DNA of 64,000 nt from RGIG3701 sp017403345 (GTDB lineage Bacteria; Planctomycetota; Planctomycetia; Pirellulales; Thermoguttaceae), in NCBI GenBank assembly GCA_017403345.1, contig JAFQOH010000130.1, positions 18,062-82,061 on the forward strand, given 5' to 3'. Position numbers and translations under genes: made by a program. The notes beneath the pieces were generated by a model. That model made no database searches. It was not told where the DNA came from and was given only the letters and a program-made list of their open reading frames with translations. Position 1 is the stretch's first letter. Each line of letters begins with the position of its first letter. Below, piece by piece: positions 18,472 through 27,176 of this stretch.

Positions 18472-19632
18472 ATGAATCGACGTGAAGTTCTGAAAGCCTC
18501 GCTTGCCGCAGCGGTCGGAGCCGCCGGAGCAGGCATGAGCCGCTCTGTTTCCTTCGCAGAGACCATAAATACCGTACCTTCCGCAGCTCCTGCCGCCCAG
18601 CCACCGGCCGTCACGACGGACACATTTGAGCCGAACGGACGCTGGACTATCGAAAAAGCGAATGCCTGGTACGCCAAACAGCCATGGATCCTGGGATGCA
18701 ATTACGTGCCGACGTATGCTGTGAATCAGCTTGAAATGTGGCAGAAATCGACCTTCAACCCGAAGATCATCGATGAGGAACTTGCGCTGATGGCCAAAAC
18801 GGGCATGAACACCGTGCGTGTCTTCGTTCATGACCTTCTCTGGAAAGAAGAAAAAACCGATTTCTACGCGAACATCAACACGTTTTTCGACCTTTGCGAA
18901 AAACACGCGATCCGCGTGGGCTTCAACTTCTTCACCAACGGCGGAAAAGAACCGAGCGTCCGCGGCCCCCAGCCGCTTTCGCCGCCGAAAGTCCACAATG
19001 GGGAGTGGCGTCAGACTCCGGGCAAGGAGCGCGTCATGCACAAACCGGAAAACTGGGGCTGGATGGAAGACTACATCATGGAGACGATGGAGTATTTCCG
19101 CAACGATCCGCGCATCCTTTTCTGGGATCTTTTCAACGAACCGTACAATAGCGGGGACCGGCACCACACGCTCGGTTTCCTGCGTCTTCTCTGGACGTGG
19201 GCGCGCAGGATCGAAACGCCTATCCCGCTCACCTCTGCGATCCAGGGAATGCACCTGACTCCCATCGCGGTCTTCCTCGCCGAGAATTCGGACATTTTGA
19301 GCTTCCACTGCTACTCGAATGCCAAAACGATGGAAAAGCTGGTCACGCTTCTTTCCGAATTCCGCCGTCCGCTCATCTGCAAGGAATGGCTTGCGCGCGG
19401 CACGAGAAACTGCACGGTCTTCGACATTCTTCCGATTTTCAAAAAGTACCGCGTCGGCGCCCTGAACTGGGGTCTGATCCCGGGGAAACTCCAGACGCAG
19501 TACCCATGGGGCTGGGATGAGACCAAAGGCGAACCAGAAGTCTGGTTCCACGACCTCTACCGTGAGGACCACACGCCGTATGATCCGAAAGAGATCGAGC
19601 TTTTCCGCAAACTAAGCGAGCGGAAAGACTGA
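18472..19632 (+). CDS. Tat-exported GH5-like glycoside hydrolase
   Basis: Predicted exported retaining beta-glycosidase (cellulase/mannanase/xylanase-like), 386 aa. The start ATG follows AAGGAG. The N-terminus MNRREVLKASLAAAVGAAG is a twin-arginine signal, so it is probably folded before export. The TIM-barrel part runs from about residue 60. The acid/base is in LFNEPYN (Glu near 223) and the nucleophile in LICKEWLARG (Glu near 305), matching clan GH-A. ALMAKTGMNTVRVFVH and NILSFHCYSN-like strands fit GH5. The exact substrate cannot be read from sequence. The upstream sugar kinase supports a role in oligosaccharide use. Confidence 0.83.
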   Translation: MNRREVLKASLAAAVGAAGAGMSRSVSFAETINTVPSAAPAAQPPAVTTDTFEPNGRWTIEKANAWYAKQPWILGCNYVPTYAVNQLEMWQKSTFNPKIIDEELALMAKTGMNTVRVFVHDLLWKEEKTDFYANINTFFDLCEKHAIRVGFNFFTNGGKEPSVRGPQPLSPPKVHNGEWRQTPGKERVMHKPENWGWMEDYIMETMEYFRNDPRILFWDLFNEPYNSGDRHHTLGFLRLLWTWARRIETPIPLTSAIQGMHLTPIAVFLAENSDILSFHCYSNAKTMEKLVTLLSEFRRPLICKEWLARGTRNCTVFDILPIFKKYRVGALNWGLIPGKLQTQYPWGWDETKGEPEVWFHDLYREDHTPYDPKEIELFRKLSERKD

Positions 19633-19691
19633 GTCGGCGGGGATCCTTCCGTTTATTTCCGAGACTGATCTGATTTTTCATTTTCCGATTT

Positions 19692-21110
19692 ATGCCAAGT
19701 TTTTTTATTGAAACCGTCGGATGCCAGATGAATGTTCTGGACTCCGAACTCATCATCGCGACGCTTTTACGGGAGGGCTTCACTCAGGCGGAGTCCATGA
19801 AGAAAGCAGACGTCATCCTTTTCAACACGTGCAGCATCCGCCAGCATGCCGAGGACAAGATCTACAGTGCGCTGGGGCGTCTTCGTCTTTCGAAAGAGGC
19901 GCATCCGGAAAAGATCATCGGCGTGATGGGCTGTATGGCGCAGAAGGACAATAAGCAGATCTTCAAGCGTGCGCCGTACGTTGATCTGGTCGTCGGACCG
20001 GGACAGATCGCGCGGATACCGGAACTCCTCGCGAAGATCCGGGCAGGAAAAGGCCCGCAGATGGAATTGAGCCTCGAGAGGCGCGGACGCGGAAGGCATG
20101 AAGTCGAAGACAGTTTCGATTTCTACGATCCGATGCGGGAAGCGTCGGCACGGCAGAATCCGTTCATGGCGTACGTCCGGATCATGTTCGGCTGCGACCA
20201 GTTCTGCACGTACTGCATCGTTCCGTACGTTCGCGGTCCGGAGCAGAGCAGACCGGTGGATGAGATCCTTGCGGAAGTGCGACAGCTCGTGGATCAGGGA
20301 TGCCGGGAGGTCACGCTCATTGGACAGACGGTGAGCAAATACCATGACCAGCCGTCCGGAACGCGCCTTTCCGGGCTTCTGGAGCAGTGTGAGCGCATCG
20401 CGGAAACGACGCCGCTGGAACGGATCCGTTTCGTCACGAGCCATCCGAACAGCATGACGCCGGATCTGTTTGAAGCCGTCCGCGACCTTCCGCACGTCAT
20501 GCCGTACTTCCACGTGCCGGCACAGAGCGGGTCCAATGCTCAGCTGAAGCGGATGAATCGCGGCTACACGGTGGAAAAGTACCGCGACGTTTGCCGACAG
20601 ATCCTCGAAACGGTCCCCGGCGCAGCGATCACGAGCGATTTTATCGTCGGATTCTGCGGCGAGACGGAAGAAGATTTCCAGCAGACGGTGGAATTGGTGA
20701 AGGACATTCGGTTCAAGAACAGTTTCATCTTCAAATTCAGCCCGCGTGAAGGAACGAAAGCGTATGAGCTTTGGGAAGATGACGTTCCGGAGGAAGTGAA
20801 ACGCCGCCGAAACAACGAGCTTCTGGCGGTCCAGAATCAGATCAGTACGGAAGAAAGCGCGAAATTCGTCGGTCAGGAAGTCGAGATCCTAGTGGAAGGG
20901 ACGAGCAAGAGCGCAATGAAACTTCCGCTTCTCGACGGAGCGGCGGAGTTTCCGGAAGCGGTTTCCGACTCGAATTCCATCATCCAGCTCACCGGCCGGA
21001 CTCCGTGCGACCGCATCGTCGTTTTCGACGGTCCGCGCTCCCTCATCGGGAATCTCCAGAAAGTTCGGATCACCGACTCCAGTCCCTTCACGCTTTTCGG
21101 AGAGATCTGA
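19692..21110 (+). CDS. miaB: tRNA-2-methylthio-N6-dimethylallyladenosine synthase
   Basis: Radical-SAM methylthiotransferase that modifies A37 of tRNAs reading UNN codons, including tRNA-Ser(UGA) as found in this window. At 472 aa it has the normal length. The N-terminal UPF0004 domain has FFIETVGCQMN, NTCSIRQHAEDK and GVMGCMAQ, giving three cysteines for the second 4Fe-4S cluster. The radical-SAM motif is CDQFCTYCIVPYVRG. A C-terminal TRAM domain starts near residue 385 (KFVGQEVEILVEG). No clear ribosome site precedes ATG 19692. The gene ends at a bidirectional terminator. Confidence 0.96.
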   Translation: MPSFFIETVGCQMNVLDSELIIATLLREGFTQAESMKKADVILFNTCSIRQHAEDKIYSALGRLRLSKEAHPEKIIGVMGCMAQKDNKQIFKRAPYVDLVVGPGQIARIPELLAKIRAGKGPQMELSLERRGRGRHEVEDSFDFYDPMREASARQNPFMAYVRIMFGCDQFCTYCIVPYVRGPEQSRPVDEILAEVRQLVDQGCREVTLIGQTVSKYHDQPSGTRLSGLLEQCERIAETTPLERIRFVTSHPNSMTPDLFEAVRDLPHVMPYFHVPAQSGSNAQLKRMNRGYTVEKYRDVCRQILETVPGAAITSDFIVGFCGETEEDFQQTVELVKDIRFKNSFIFKFSPREGTKAYELWEDDVPEEVKRRRNNELLAVQNQISTEESAKFVGQEVEILVEGTSKSAMKLPLLDGAAEFPEAVSDSNSIIQLTGRTPCDRIVVFDGPRSLIGNLQKVRITDSSPFTLFGEI

Positions 21111-21150
21111 CCGAAACGGTCCTCCTCTCTAAAAGATCTCATAAAAAAAT

Positions 21151-21192
21151 CGGCATCGGCAGCCCGCGAAAAACTGCTAGATGCCGTTTTTT
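21151..21192. terminator. Bidirectional terminator between miaB and AAA ATPase gene
   Basis: CGGCATC (21151-21157) with an inner CAG pairs with GATGCCG (21180-21186). A T-run follows on the + strand, and A7 precedes it, which is the T-run on the - strand. It serves both convergent genes. Confidence 0.8.
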
Positions 21193-21267
21193 ATGGTCCG
21201 TCCGGCAACTGCGAACAGTGATGCAGTTACTAGATGGACCTTTTATTTTCTGCCGCGGAAGAAAATT

Positions 21268-22614
21268 TCATTTCCGAAGATCGAGCTGTTCGAGTGCCAG
21301 TCCGATCAGGCGGTCCGTATGGTCGGCCATGAAGAGGGGAATGTTCAGGACATCGCCGTCCAGCTTCAGATTCTTCAGCGAAAAACGGAGGCGGAGTTTC
21401 ACTTTGTCCGGAAACAGTTCCTTGAATTTTCGGAGGCTTTTGCTTGTAATGTTGGCCTCAGATTGAACTTCCACAGGAAAGAGCGCGTTTTCGCGCTGGA
21501 TCAGAAAATCGACCTCGTACGGCGGATTGGTCTGGGTCCAGTACCGAGGAACGACTTCAAACTGCGGAAGCAGAGCCTGAAGTACGAAATTCTCGGTCAG
21601 TGCGCCCTTGAACTCGGTAAACAAACGGTTTCCCTCTTCAAATGCCGATGGGGCCAACTGTGCCAGACGGCGAAGCAGCCCCACATCGCCCAGGTAGATT
21701 TTAAACGCAGACAGGTCATCGTAAGCCGCAATCGGTGATCCGGGAGCCGTACAGCGGTAGATCTTGTGCACCAGCCGGGCATTCACCAGCCATTGAAGTG
21801 CGTCTTCATACTCTCTGGCTCTTGCGCCTTCTTTCACGACCCGGTAGATGAATTTTCTGTTTTCCTTGGCTAACTGGGAAGGAATGGACTTCCAGATCCT
21901 GGAGATCTTCGGGAACTCGCTGACGTTCGGGTGCTTGGCAAAATCGCGCTCATACGCGCTGAGAATGTCTGCCAAAATGGTCTGCATCGCAGGAACGTCC
22001 CGCTCTTCTGTCCACATCCGCACCGCTTCCGGCATACCGCCGGTCACGTAGAACATTTTCAGCTTCTCGTAAAGCGGATTGAAAAATGCGTCAGGGATCG
22101 GTTCGATCGTCTCCACGCTTTCCAGATACCGAACCAGATTTTCGTCGCCGTTCGCAAGCAGAAACTCTGAAAATGTCATGGGATCGACCTGCATAAAACT
22201 GACCTTTCCGACCGGGAAAGAAGATGGTTTAGCCAGCGCGATCCCCAAGAGCGAACCGGCACAGGCAACGTGGTACTGCGGTGCGTTCTCGCAGAAATAT
22301 TTCATGGCGTTGATGACATTCGGGCAGTCCTGCACCTCGTCGAAAACGATCAGTGTTTTTTCAGGCTCTATCTTCTGCCCGCCGGCCAGCATCAAATTCT
22401 GCAAAATGCGGTCCACATTTTTGGTCGTTTCAAAAAACTGCCGATACTCTCCGTTTTCATCGAAGTTAAAGTATGCCGTGTTCGTGTAGCTGCATCTGCC
22501 GAACTCTTTCAGCAGCCACGTCTTGCCTACCTGACGCGCCCCTTTCAAAATCAGCGGCTTGCGATGGGGCGAACTCTTCCAGTCCAGCAATTTTTTCAAA
22601 AGAAATCGTTCCAT
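21268..22614 (-). CDS. AAA_14/DUF4143 ATPase
   Basis: A 448-aa ATPase of the widespread AAA_14 plus DUF4143 family. The biological role of this family is poorly defined. Walker A is LKGARQVGKTWLLKEF (about residues 22-37), Walker B is TLIVFDEVQDC (about 85-95), and sensor-like CAGSLLG and the DPMTFSEFL motif follow. DUF4143 occupies about 210-400, with the PYEVDFLIQRENALFPVEVQSE region, which resembles a PD-(D/E)XK nuclease-like core (D...E-V-Q). No signal peptide. It has a good promoter (22669-22696) and an array of CRP-like dyads just upstream. Confidence 0.88.
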   Translation of the reverse strand: MERFLLKKLLDWKSSPHRKPLILKGARQVGKTWLLKEFGRCSYTNTAYFNFDENGEYRQFFETTKNVDRILQNLMLAGGQKIEPEKTLIVFDEVQDCPNVINAMKYFCENAPQYHVACAGSLLGIALAKPSSFPVGKVSFMQVDPMTFSEFLLANGDENLVRYLESVETIEPIPDAFFNPLYEKLKMFYVTGGMPEAVRMWTEERDVPAMQTILADILSAYERDFAKHPNVSEFPKISRIWKSIPSQLAKENRKFIYRVVKEGARAREYEDALQWLVNARLVHKIYRCTAPGSPIAAYDDLSAFKIYLGDVGLLRRLAQLAPSAFEEGNRLFTEFKGALTENFVLQALLPQFEVVPRYWTQTNPPYEVDFLIQRENALFPVEVQSEANITSKSLRKFKELFPDKVKLRLRFSLKNLKLDGDVLNIPLFMADHTDRLIGLALEQLDLRK

Positions 22615-22668
22615 GGAAACTCTCTTTCACTCTTTTTCTGATCCATTTCGACACAGGATCCTGCTTTT

Positions 22669-22696
22669 ATTATACACCGTGCCTGAGAAAACGCAA
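22669..22696 (-). promoter_or_regulatory. Promoter of the AAA ATPase gene
   Basis: On the - strand, TTGCGT (22691-22696), 16-bp spacer, TATAAT (22669-22674). Predicted start near 22662. Confidence 0.75.
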
Positions 22697-22724
22697 CCCT
22701 AAATCACACTTTTCTACATAATTT

Positions 22725-22740
22725 CGTGATTTCCATCACA
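22725..22740 (-). promoter_or_regulatory. CRP/FNR-like dyad, proximal
   Basis: CGTGATTTCCATCACA, one base off the TGTGA-N6-TCACA consensus. Its centre is about 70 bp upstream of the predicted transcript start. Confidence 0.55.
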
Positions 22741-22756
22741 CTTTTATGAGGAATTA

Positions 22757-22772
22757 TGTGATCTCCATCACA
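22757..22772 (-). promoter_or_regulatory. CRP/FNR-like dyad, distal
   Basis: TGTGATCTCCATCACA matches TGTGA-N6-TCACA in both half sites. It lies exactly 32 bp from the proximal dyad, about 102 bp upstream of the predicted start. Confidence 0.6.
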
Positions 22773-22885
22773 TTTTTACGAAAAACCACAAAATCATTGA
22801 CGTAAATTTTCATGGAGAAATGAATGGGATAAAGAAAGATGATGGAAGGCGGAAAAGAACGGGAGAGGGAAGAAAATGAAAAAAA

Positions 22886-22913
22886 CTCCCGCACATTCTG
22901 CAAAATGCGGGAG
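22886..22913 (-). terminator. Terminator after the SIS gene
   Basis: CTCCCGCA pairs with TGCGGGAG, flanked by an A-run on the left (the T-run on the - strand) and T9 on the right. It may work both ways. Confidence 0.85.
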
Positions 22914-22941
22914 CTTTTTTTTGAAGTCCAAGCGCGAAACA

Positions 22942-23904
22942 TCAGCGTTTCATCAGGAATTTGATGAGGCGTTTCACGTTCGTGAAATTCGGGATGATGC
23001 AGTCCGCCCCGGCTTTGACCAGCATGTCGCGCTTTCGTTCGCTCACCTGATTCAGGACCTGCGGATCACACGCGATACCGACGACGTAAGCTCCGGCTTT
23101 TTTCGCTTCTTCCACTTCCTCTTTTCTCGTGCAGAAAACGATGAAATCGTCTTCCGACTCCTCGCAGTCGTTCACCTCTTCCTCCGAAACTGCCGTTACG
23201 AACTCCTCGAAACCGGGGATCTTTTTGACGTCTTTTTCGCTGAAGAAGTAGAGTGCCTGCGACTGCGCGGGGGTCGGATACTCGAAGATCTCGATGTCCC
23301 ACGTCGTGCGGAGCATCTCTTTCAGCATGCAGACGAGTGAGTGAAAGTAAACGACGTGCAGGTCTTCCAGCTGCTCCATGGACCAAGTCGGAGCGAGGAG
23401 GCAGTAGTCGCACCAATTCGCCATTTGCCCGCCGTCGCGTCCGCCGAAACCGATGACAGTGATCCCCATTTTGCGAGCCTGGATGCACGCTTTCACGATA
23501 TTCGGCGAGTTTCCGCTCCCGCTGTACACGATGAGGACGTCACCGGGATCTCCCAGCGTTTTGAGGAGGAGTTCGTAAACGTCCTCGTAACAGAAATCAT
23601 TCGCTAGGCACGTCACGAGTACGTTCGAGTCGTTCAGACAGGTCGTTCGGAAACCTTCCCGATGATCCAGCCGGCAGCCTTTCGTCAGATCGTTGATGAT
23701 GTGGCTCGCCGTCGAAGCGCTCCCGCCGTTCCCGGCCGTGAAGATCATTTTTCCATTTTCTTTTGCGGCGAGAAGGACTTTCGCGATCTTTTTCAACATT
23801 TCAAAGTCCGTCTTCATCAGCGCATCGCAGATCTCCTGCGCGTAGGTTTTCGGGTCACTCGAGGCACAAAAGCAGCCGCAGCCGCAAGATTTGGATCTGG
23901 CCAT
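22942..23904 (-). CDS. SIS-domain sugar-phosphate isomerase-like protein with HAD-like tail
   Basis: A 320-aa protein. Start 23904 is chosen: AAGGA lies 10 bp upstream and the protein begins MARSKSCGCGCFCASSD, with four Cys in nine residues. Residues about 20-215 form a SIS domain of the GmhA/DiaA type: FTAGNGGSASTASHIINDL, YSGSGNSPNIVKA and the LEDLHVVYFHSLV tail. GmhA makes heptose-7-phosphate for LPS. The last 75 residues (DDFIVFCTRKEEVEEAKKAGAYVVGIA...MLVKAGADCIIPNF) look like the C-terminal half of a HAD phosphatase, without the catalytic Asp motif. The true substrate is uncertain. It lies 105 bp after the M16 gene and may share its transcript. Confidence 0.75.
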   Translation of the reverse strand: MARSKSCGCGCFCASSDPKTYAQEICDALMKTDFEMLKKIAKVLLAAKENGKMIFTAGNGGSASTASHIINDLTKGCRLDHREGFRTTCLNDSNVLVTCLANDFCYEDVYELLLKTLGDPGDVLIVYSGSGNSPNIVKACIQARKMGITVIGFGGRDGGQMANWCDYCLLAPTWSMEQLEDLHVVYFHSLVCMLKEMLRTTWDIEIFEYPTPAQSQALYFFSEKDVKKIPGFEEFVTAVSEEEVNDCEESEDDFIVFCTRKEEVEEAKKAGAYVVGIACDPQVLNQVSERKRDMLVKAGADCIIPNFTNVKRLIKFLMKR

Positions 23905-24009
23905 GGTTTGGGTATCCTTGGGAAATGGGAAATGGATTTTTGATTCGGAGCGCCGGGAAACTCCACTTTTGCTTGAAAATGGAATCTCCCGGAAGTTCAT
24001 CCGATTTTT

Positions 24010-26784
24010 TTATTTTTTCTCCTGATTTGAGGTCGTGACCTGGAGGTACGGCCGCGTCAGGTACTTTTTCGCAACGGCGAGGACGTCTTCCATCGTGATG
24101 CTTTCCACGCGCGCATCATACGATTTTTCGTAGTCAACGCCGAAACCGTAAAGTTCATTCAGTCCCTGCACGGAAGCCTGCTCGCCGATCGTCGTGTCGC
24201 TTTGAGCGTTGAGAGCCATGAGCTTCTGTTTCGCCGTCTCCAGCTCTTCTTCCGTGATCTGGCCTGCCACGGCCTTTTCAACGTTTTTCAGGAGCCGTTC
24301 GACGACTTCATCCACTCCGTCCGGGGAAGTCTGCGCGATGAAGATCATGTATCCGGGAGCGATGCCGGTCCGAGAGACGCAGTGGACGGCGTAAACGAGC
24401 CCTTCACCGCGCAGTTCCGCATGAAGCCAGCCGCCCGGGTATCCGTAACCGCCGACGACGGCATTGAGCAGACGCAGTGCCATGATCTCTTTTTCATCGC
24501 GGATCGACGGGATCGCGTACGAAATGATGACGATCCCGGTGTCTTTGCCGGTTACCTTATGGATCTTACGGGTCTCGGTCAGTTCATTTGCCCGGTCAAA
24601 ATCGACCTTGCGGTGAGCAGGATCTTTCGGCATCCCGCCAAAATATTTCTTCGCAAGCGCCGCGGCTTCCTCTTCATCCACGTCGCCGTAGATCGTGAGG
24701 ATGGAGTTTTCCGGATCCAGGACCGTTTTGCGGAAGAAGGTGCGAAGCGACTCGGGCGTCATAGCGGAAATGCTCTCTGCCGTACCGCCGCTGACGATAT
24801 GGAACGGCGTCGTTTCCGGGAGTGCTTCTGCCCAAACTTCGTATGCTTCCGCGCGCGGATTTTCGGCACGGCGCATGACGGCACCGAGAAGCAGTGTTCG
24901 GACCTGCTCAAATTTATCCTGCGGGAAAACGGCATTCTGCCAGCAGTCGGCAAAGATCTCGAGAGCTTTCGGGAAATCTTCCTTCAGGACCGTTGCGGTG
25001 CCGCCGACAGTAAACCGGCCTGCGGAGAAGCTGACCGAGCCGCCGACAGAGTCGAACCAGTTGGTGATCTCGTCCGCACTGCGCGTTTTCGTTCCTTTGT
25101 CGAGCATCAGAGCCGCAAAACCGGCGCGTCCTGCGGTTTCGGCCGTGTCGCTCAAGTCGCCGCCGATCGAGTAGATCTTTATGTCGACCATCGGGAGGTG
25201 CGTATCGCGCTTGATCAGGACACGCAGTCCATTTTCCAGCGTAAATTGCTGAACGTCATTATTCTGTGCCGTTTGCTGCTTATTTTTAGTCTTTTTTTCC
25301 GCTTCCAGCGTTCCGAGCGGTACGATACGGACCGTCGAAAGAACTTCCGGACGGAAATATTTCTGTGCGACGGCCATGATCTGCTCTGCAGTGACTTTCT
25401 GCAGTCCTTCGACGTAGATCTCATCAAAAAGCGGCGATCCGGTCGACATGTAGCTCTGCGCGAGCGATTCAGCCTGTGCCTGTACGGTCTGCTGGCCGAA
25501 AATCAACTCCGAGGCTTTCTGTTTTTTGGCTTTTGCGAGTTCCGCTTCCGTCACGGGTTCCGTCTTCATTCGGTAAAGATGCGCAAGCGCGGTTTCAACG
25601 GCTTTTGCTTCATTTGCGGGATCCAGACTCATGGTGACGGAAAAAAATCCATTAGCGTATGTCGGCGTGTAGCTGGAAGTGCCTACCGCGTAAACGAGAC
25701 TCTGATCGTAGACCATGTCGCGGACCATGCGGGAACTGTCGCCTTCGCTGAGGATGTAGGAAAGGAGATCCAGCGCATAAAGGTCTTCATGGTAGAGATC
25801 GACCGTCGGGAACGCCAAGCGGATGTCCGTGGAGGAACCGTCCATTTCGCGGACTGCTTCACGCGGTGTGATCTGGCGGGGTTCCGGTTTCAGAAAGACG
25901 TTGGAATCGATGCCGCGCGGCGTCCCGGCGAATTCCTGAGCGACTTGTGCAAGGACTTTATCCGTATTGATATCGCCGACTACGACGAATACCATGTTGT
26001 TCGGAATGTAGCGTTTGCGGTAGAAATCGATGATCTGTTCCCGCGTCACCTGCTTCAAAACGTCCAGATAGCCGATGATGGGGAGATGGCCGGGACTTTC
26101 CTGAAAGAGAGTTTCCTGCATCATTTTCCACATGACGCGTCCGCGGTTTTCCTCGCCGTCTGCAAGTTCCTGCTGAATGACTTCCAGCTCGCGGTCAAAT
26201 TCTTCCTGAACGAACGCCGCGTGCTGCATCTGGTCCGCGATCAGTTCGATGCACGTCTCGACGTTGCGTACCGGACAGTCGATGAAGTAGGAAGTCACAT
26301 CCAGACTTGTGTACGCATTCGTCACGCCTCCGAAAGTATCGATCATCTGACGGATCTCTTTCTCCGAGCGTTTCGTCGTGGAGCCGCCTGCAACCACGTG
26401 TTCCAGAACGTGACTCAGACCCGCGCCGAGGTAGACCGATTCATTGATGCTTCCGGTATTCTTCACCGAGCAGCGGACCGTGGCGACCGGAGCAGTGTGG
26501 TTTTCCTGAACGATGACGGTCAGACCGTTTGCGAGTTTTGCTACCGTGATGTCGTTCGGATAGCTCAACTGCGAAAGGATCTTCTGCGGCGGGAGTTTCG
26601 TGTTCTGCGTTTTGGCTGTTTCTGCCGAAGCTGGCGTCGAATTCATAGTATCTTCTTTCTCTTCCGCCAAAAGGGGCGGAGTCAATATGAAACAAAGCAG
26701 CGCAAATGTGATGAACACACATTTTTGAAAAACGGAAAACGTTTTGGCTGCAGTCGATCGGTTTTTCTGTGTTTTTTCCGGCAT
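24010..26784 (-). CDS. M16-family zinc peptidase, two fused units
   Basis: Exported insulinase-type metallopeptidase of 924 aa. Start 26784 places AAAGGA 6 bp upstream and gives an N-terminal segment CVFITFALLCFILTPPLLA as signal peptide. The first M16 unit (about 75-500) has the inverted zinc motif HVLEH and the downstream glutamate in LEVIQQELADGEE. The second unit (about 510-900) lacks HxxEH (FAALMLDKGTKTRSAD in its place) and is the inactive half that closes the chamber, as in PqqL and pitrilysin-type fusions. It carries an R/Y pair region (GYPGGWLHAELRGEGLVYAV). It probably degrades peptides in the periplasm. It has its own consensus promoter. Confidence 0.92.
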   Translation of the reverse strand: MPEKTQKNRSTAAKTFSVFQKCVFITFALLCFILTPPLLAEEKEDTMNSTPASAETAKTQNTKLPPQKILSQLSYPNDITVAKLANGLTVIVQENHTAPVATVRCSVKNTGSINESVYLGAGLSHVLEHVVAGGSTTKRSEKEIRQMIDTFGGVTNAYTSLDVTSYFIDCPVRNVETCIELIADQMQHAAFVQEEFDRELEVIQQELADGEENRGRVMWKMMQETLFQESPGHLPIIGYLDVLKQVTREQIIDFYRKRYIPNNMVFVVVGDINTDKVLAQVAQEFAGTPRGIDSNVFLKPEPRQITPREAVREMDGSSTDIRLAFPTVDLYHEDLYALDLLSYILSEGDSSRMVRDMVYDQSLVYAVGTSSYTPTYANGFFSVTMSLDPANEAKAVETALAHLYRMKTEPVTEAELAKAKKQKASELIFGQQTVQAQAESLAQSYMSTGSPLFDEIYVEGLQKVTAEQIMAVAQKYFRPEVLSTVRIVPLGTLEAEKKTKNKQQTAQNNDVQQFTLENGLRVLIKRDTHLPMVDIKIYSIGGDLSDTAETAGRAGFAALMLDKGTKTRSADEITNWFDSVGGSVSFSAGRFTVGGTATVLKEDFPKALEIFADCWQNAVFPQDKFEQVRTLLLGAVMRRAENPRAEAYEVWAEALPETTPFHIVSGGTAESISAMTPESLRTFFRKTVLDPENSILTIYGDVDEEEAAALAKKYFGGMPKDPAHRKVDFDRANELTETRKIHKVTGKDTGIVIISYAIPSIRDEKEIMALRLLNAVVGGYGYPGGWLHAELRGEGLVYAVHCVSRTGIAPGYMIFIAQTSPDGVDEVVERLLKNVEKAVAGQITEEELETAKQKLMALNAQSDTTIGEQASVQGLNELYGFGVDYEKSYDARVESITMEDVLAVAKKYLTRPYLQVTTSNQEKK

Positions 26785-26898
26785 CGTCATTCCTTTCAAT
26801 GCAAGACAGTTTTTGTGAAGCTGAAACGGTCCTGAAGCAGCGCCGACTCATTCCTTTTTTCCTAAAACGCCCAAGTTTTCAGAACCTATACGCGTTCA

Positions 26899-26926
26899 AT
26901 TATAGCGTAAATGTTTTTTTTGTCAA
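26899..26926 (-). promoter_or_regulatory. Consensus promoter of M16 gene
   Basis: On the - strand, TTGACA (26921-26926), 16-bp spacer, TATAAT (26899-26904). Both hexamers are perfect. Confidence 0.85.
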
Positions 26927-27060
26927 TCTTTTCGCGCGATTTTAGAACTTTTTTAAGAAGTTTTTGAGAAAATTTTCTCAAAAATCCGCTCTTTGCACCT
27001 TTTAGAGTCCTTGGAGTTCCAAAGACGCTCCTGGAAAGAAAAGCCGGAAAGAAAAGGACG

Positions 27061-27108
27061 AAAGATCACGAAACGACTCACATTCCCCCAAATCATTTCG
27101 TGATCTTT
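27061..27108. repeat. Inverted repeat downstream of beta-helix gene
   Basis: AAAGATCACGAAA (27061-27073) and TTTCGTGATCTTT (27096-27108), a perfect 13-bp stem with a 22-nt loop. There is no long T-run on either side, so it is an uncertain terminator for the - strand gene. Confidence 0.7.
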
Positions 27109-27115
27109 ACGTTTT

Positions 27116-27176
27116 CCCTTACTTTCCGCTTCCCTTACTTTCCGTTTCCCTTACTTTCCGTTTCCCTTACTTTCCG
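27116..27176. repeat. 16-bp tandem repeat overlapping a stop codon
   Basis: Nearly four copies of CCCTTACTTTCCGTTT. The innermost copy contains the stop codon region of the beta-helix gene (27167-27169). Confidence 0.9.

Larger units (their letters stand above)
22615..22941. other. Regulatory region of AAA ATPase gene
   Basis: A 327-bp gap that holds, from right to left on the - strand, the terminator of the SIS gene (22886-22913), two CRP-like dyads and a half site (22703-22772), and the ATPase promoter (22669-22696). AT-rich; no open frame of its own. Confidence 0.6.
26785..27166. other. Intergenic region between M16 and beta-helix genes
   Basis: A 382-bp gap with the M16 promoter (26899-26926), a 13-bp inverted repeat (27061-27108) and a 16-bp tandem array that runs over the end of the beta-helix gene (27116-27176). 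Confidence 0.6.

Noticed and set aside
24202..26835. 877-aa open frame on the + strand opposite the M16 peptidase
   Set aside because: It mirrors the codon pattern of the - strand gene, is rich in Arg, Phe and His, and has no motif. The M16 frame has all family motifs.
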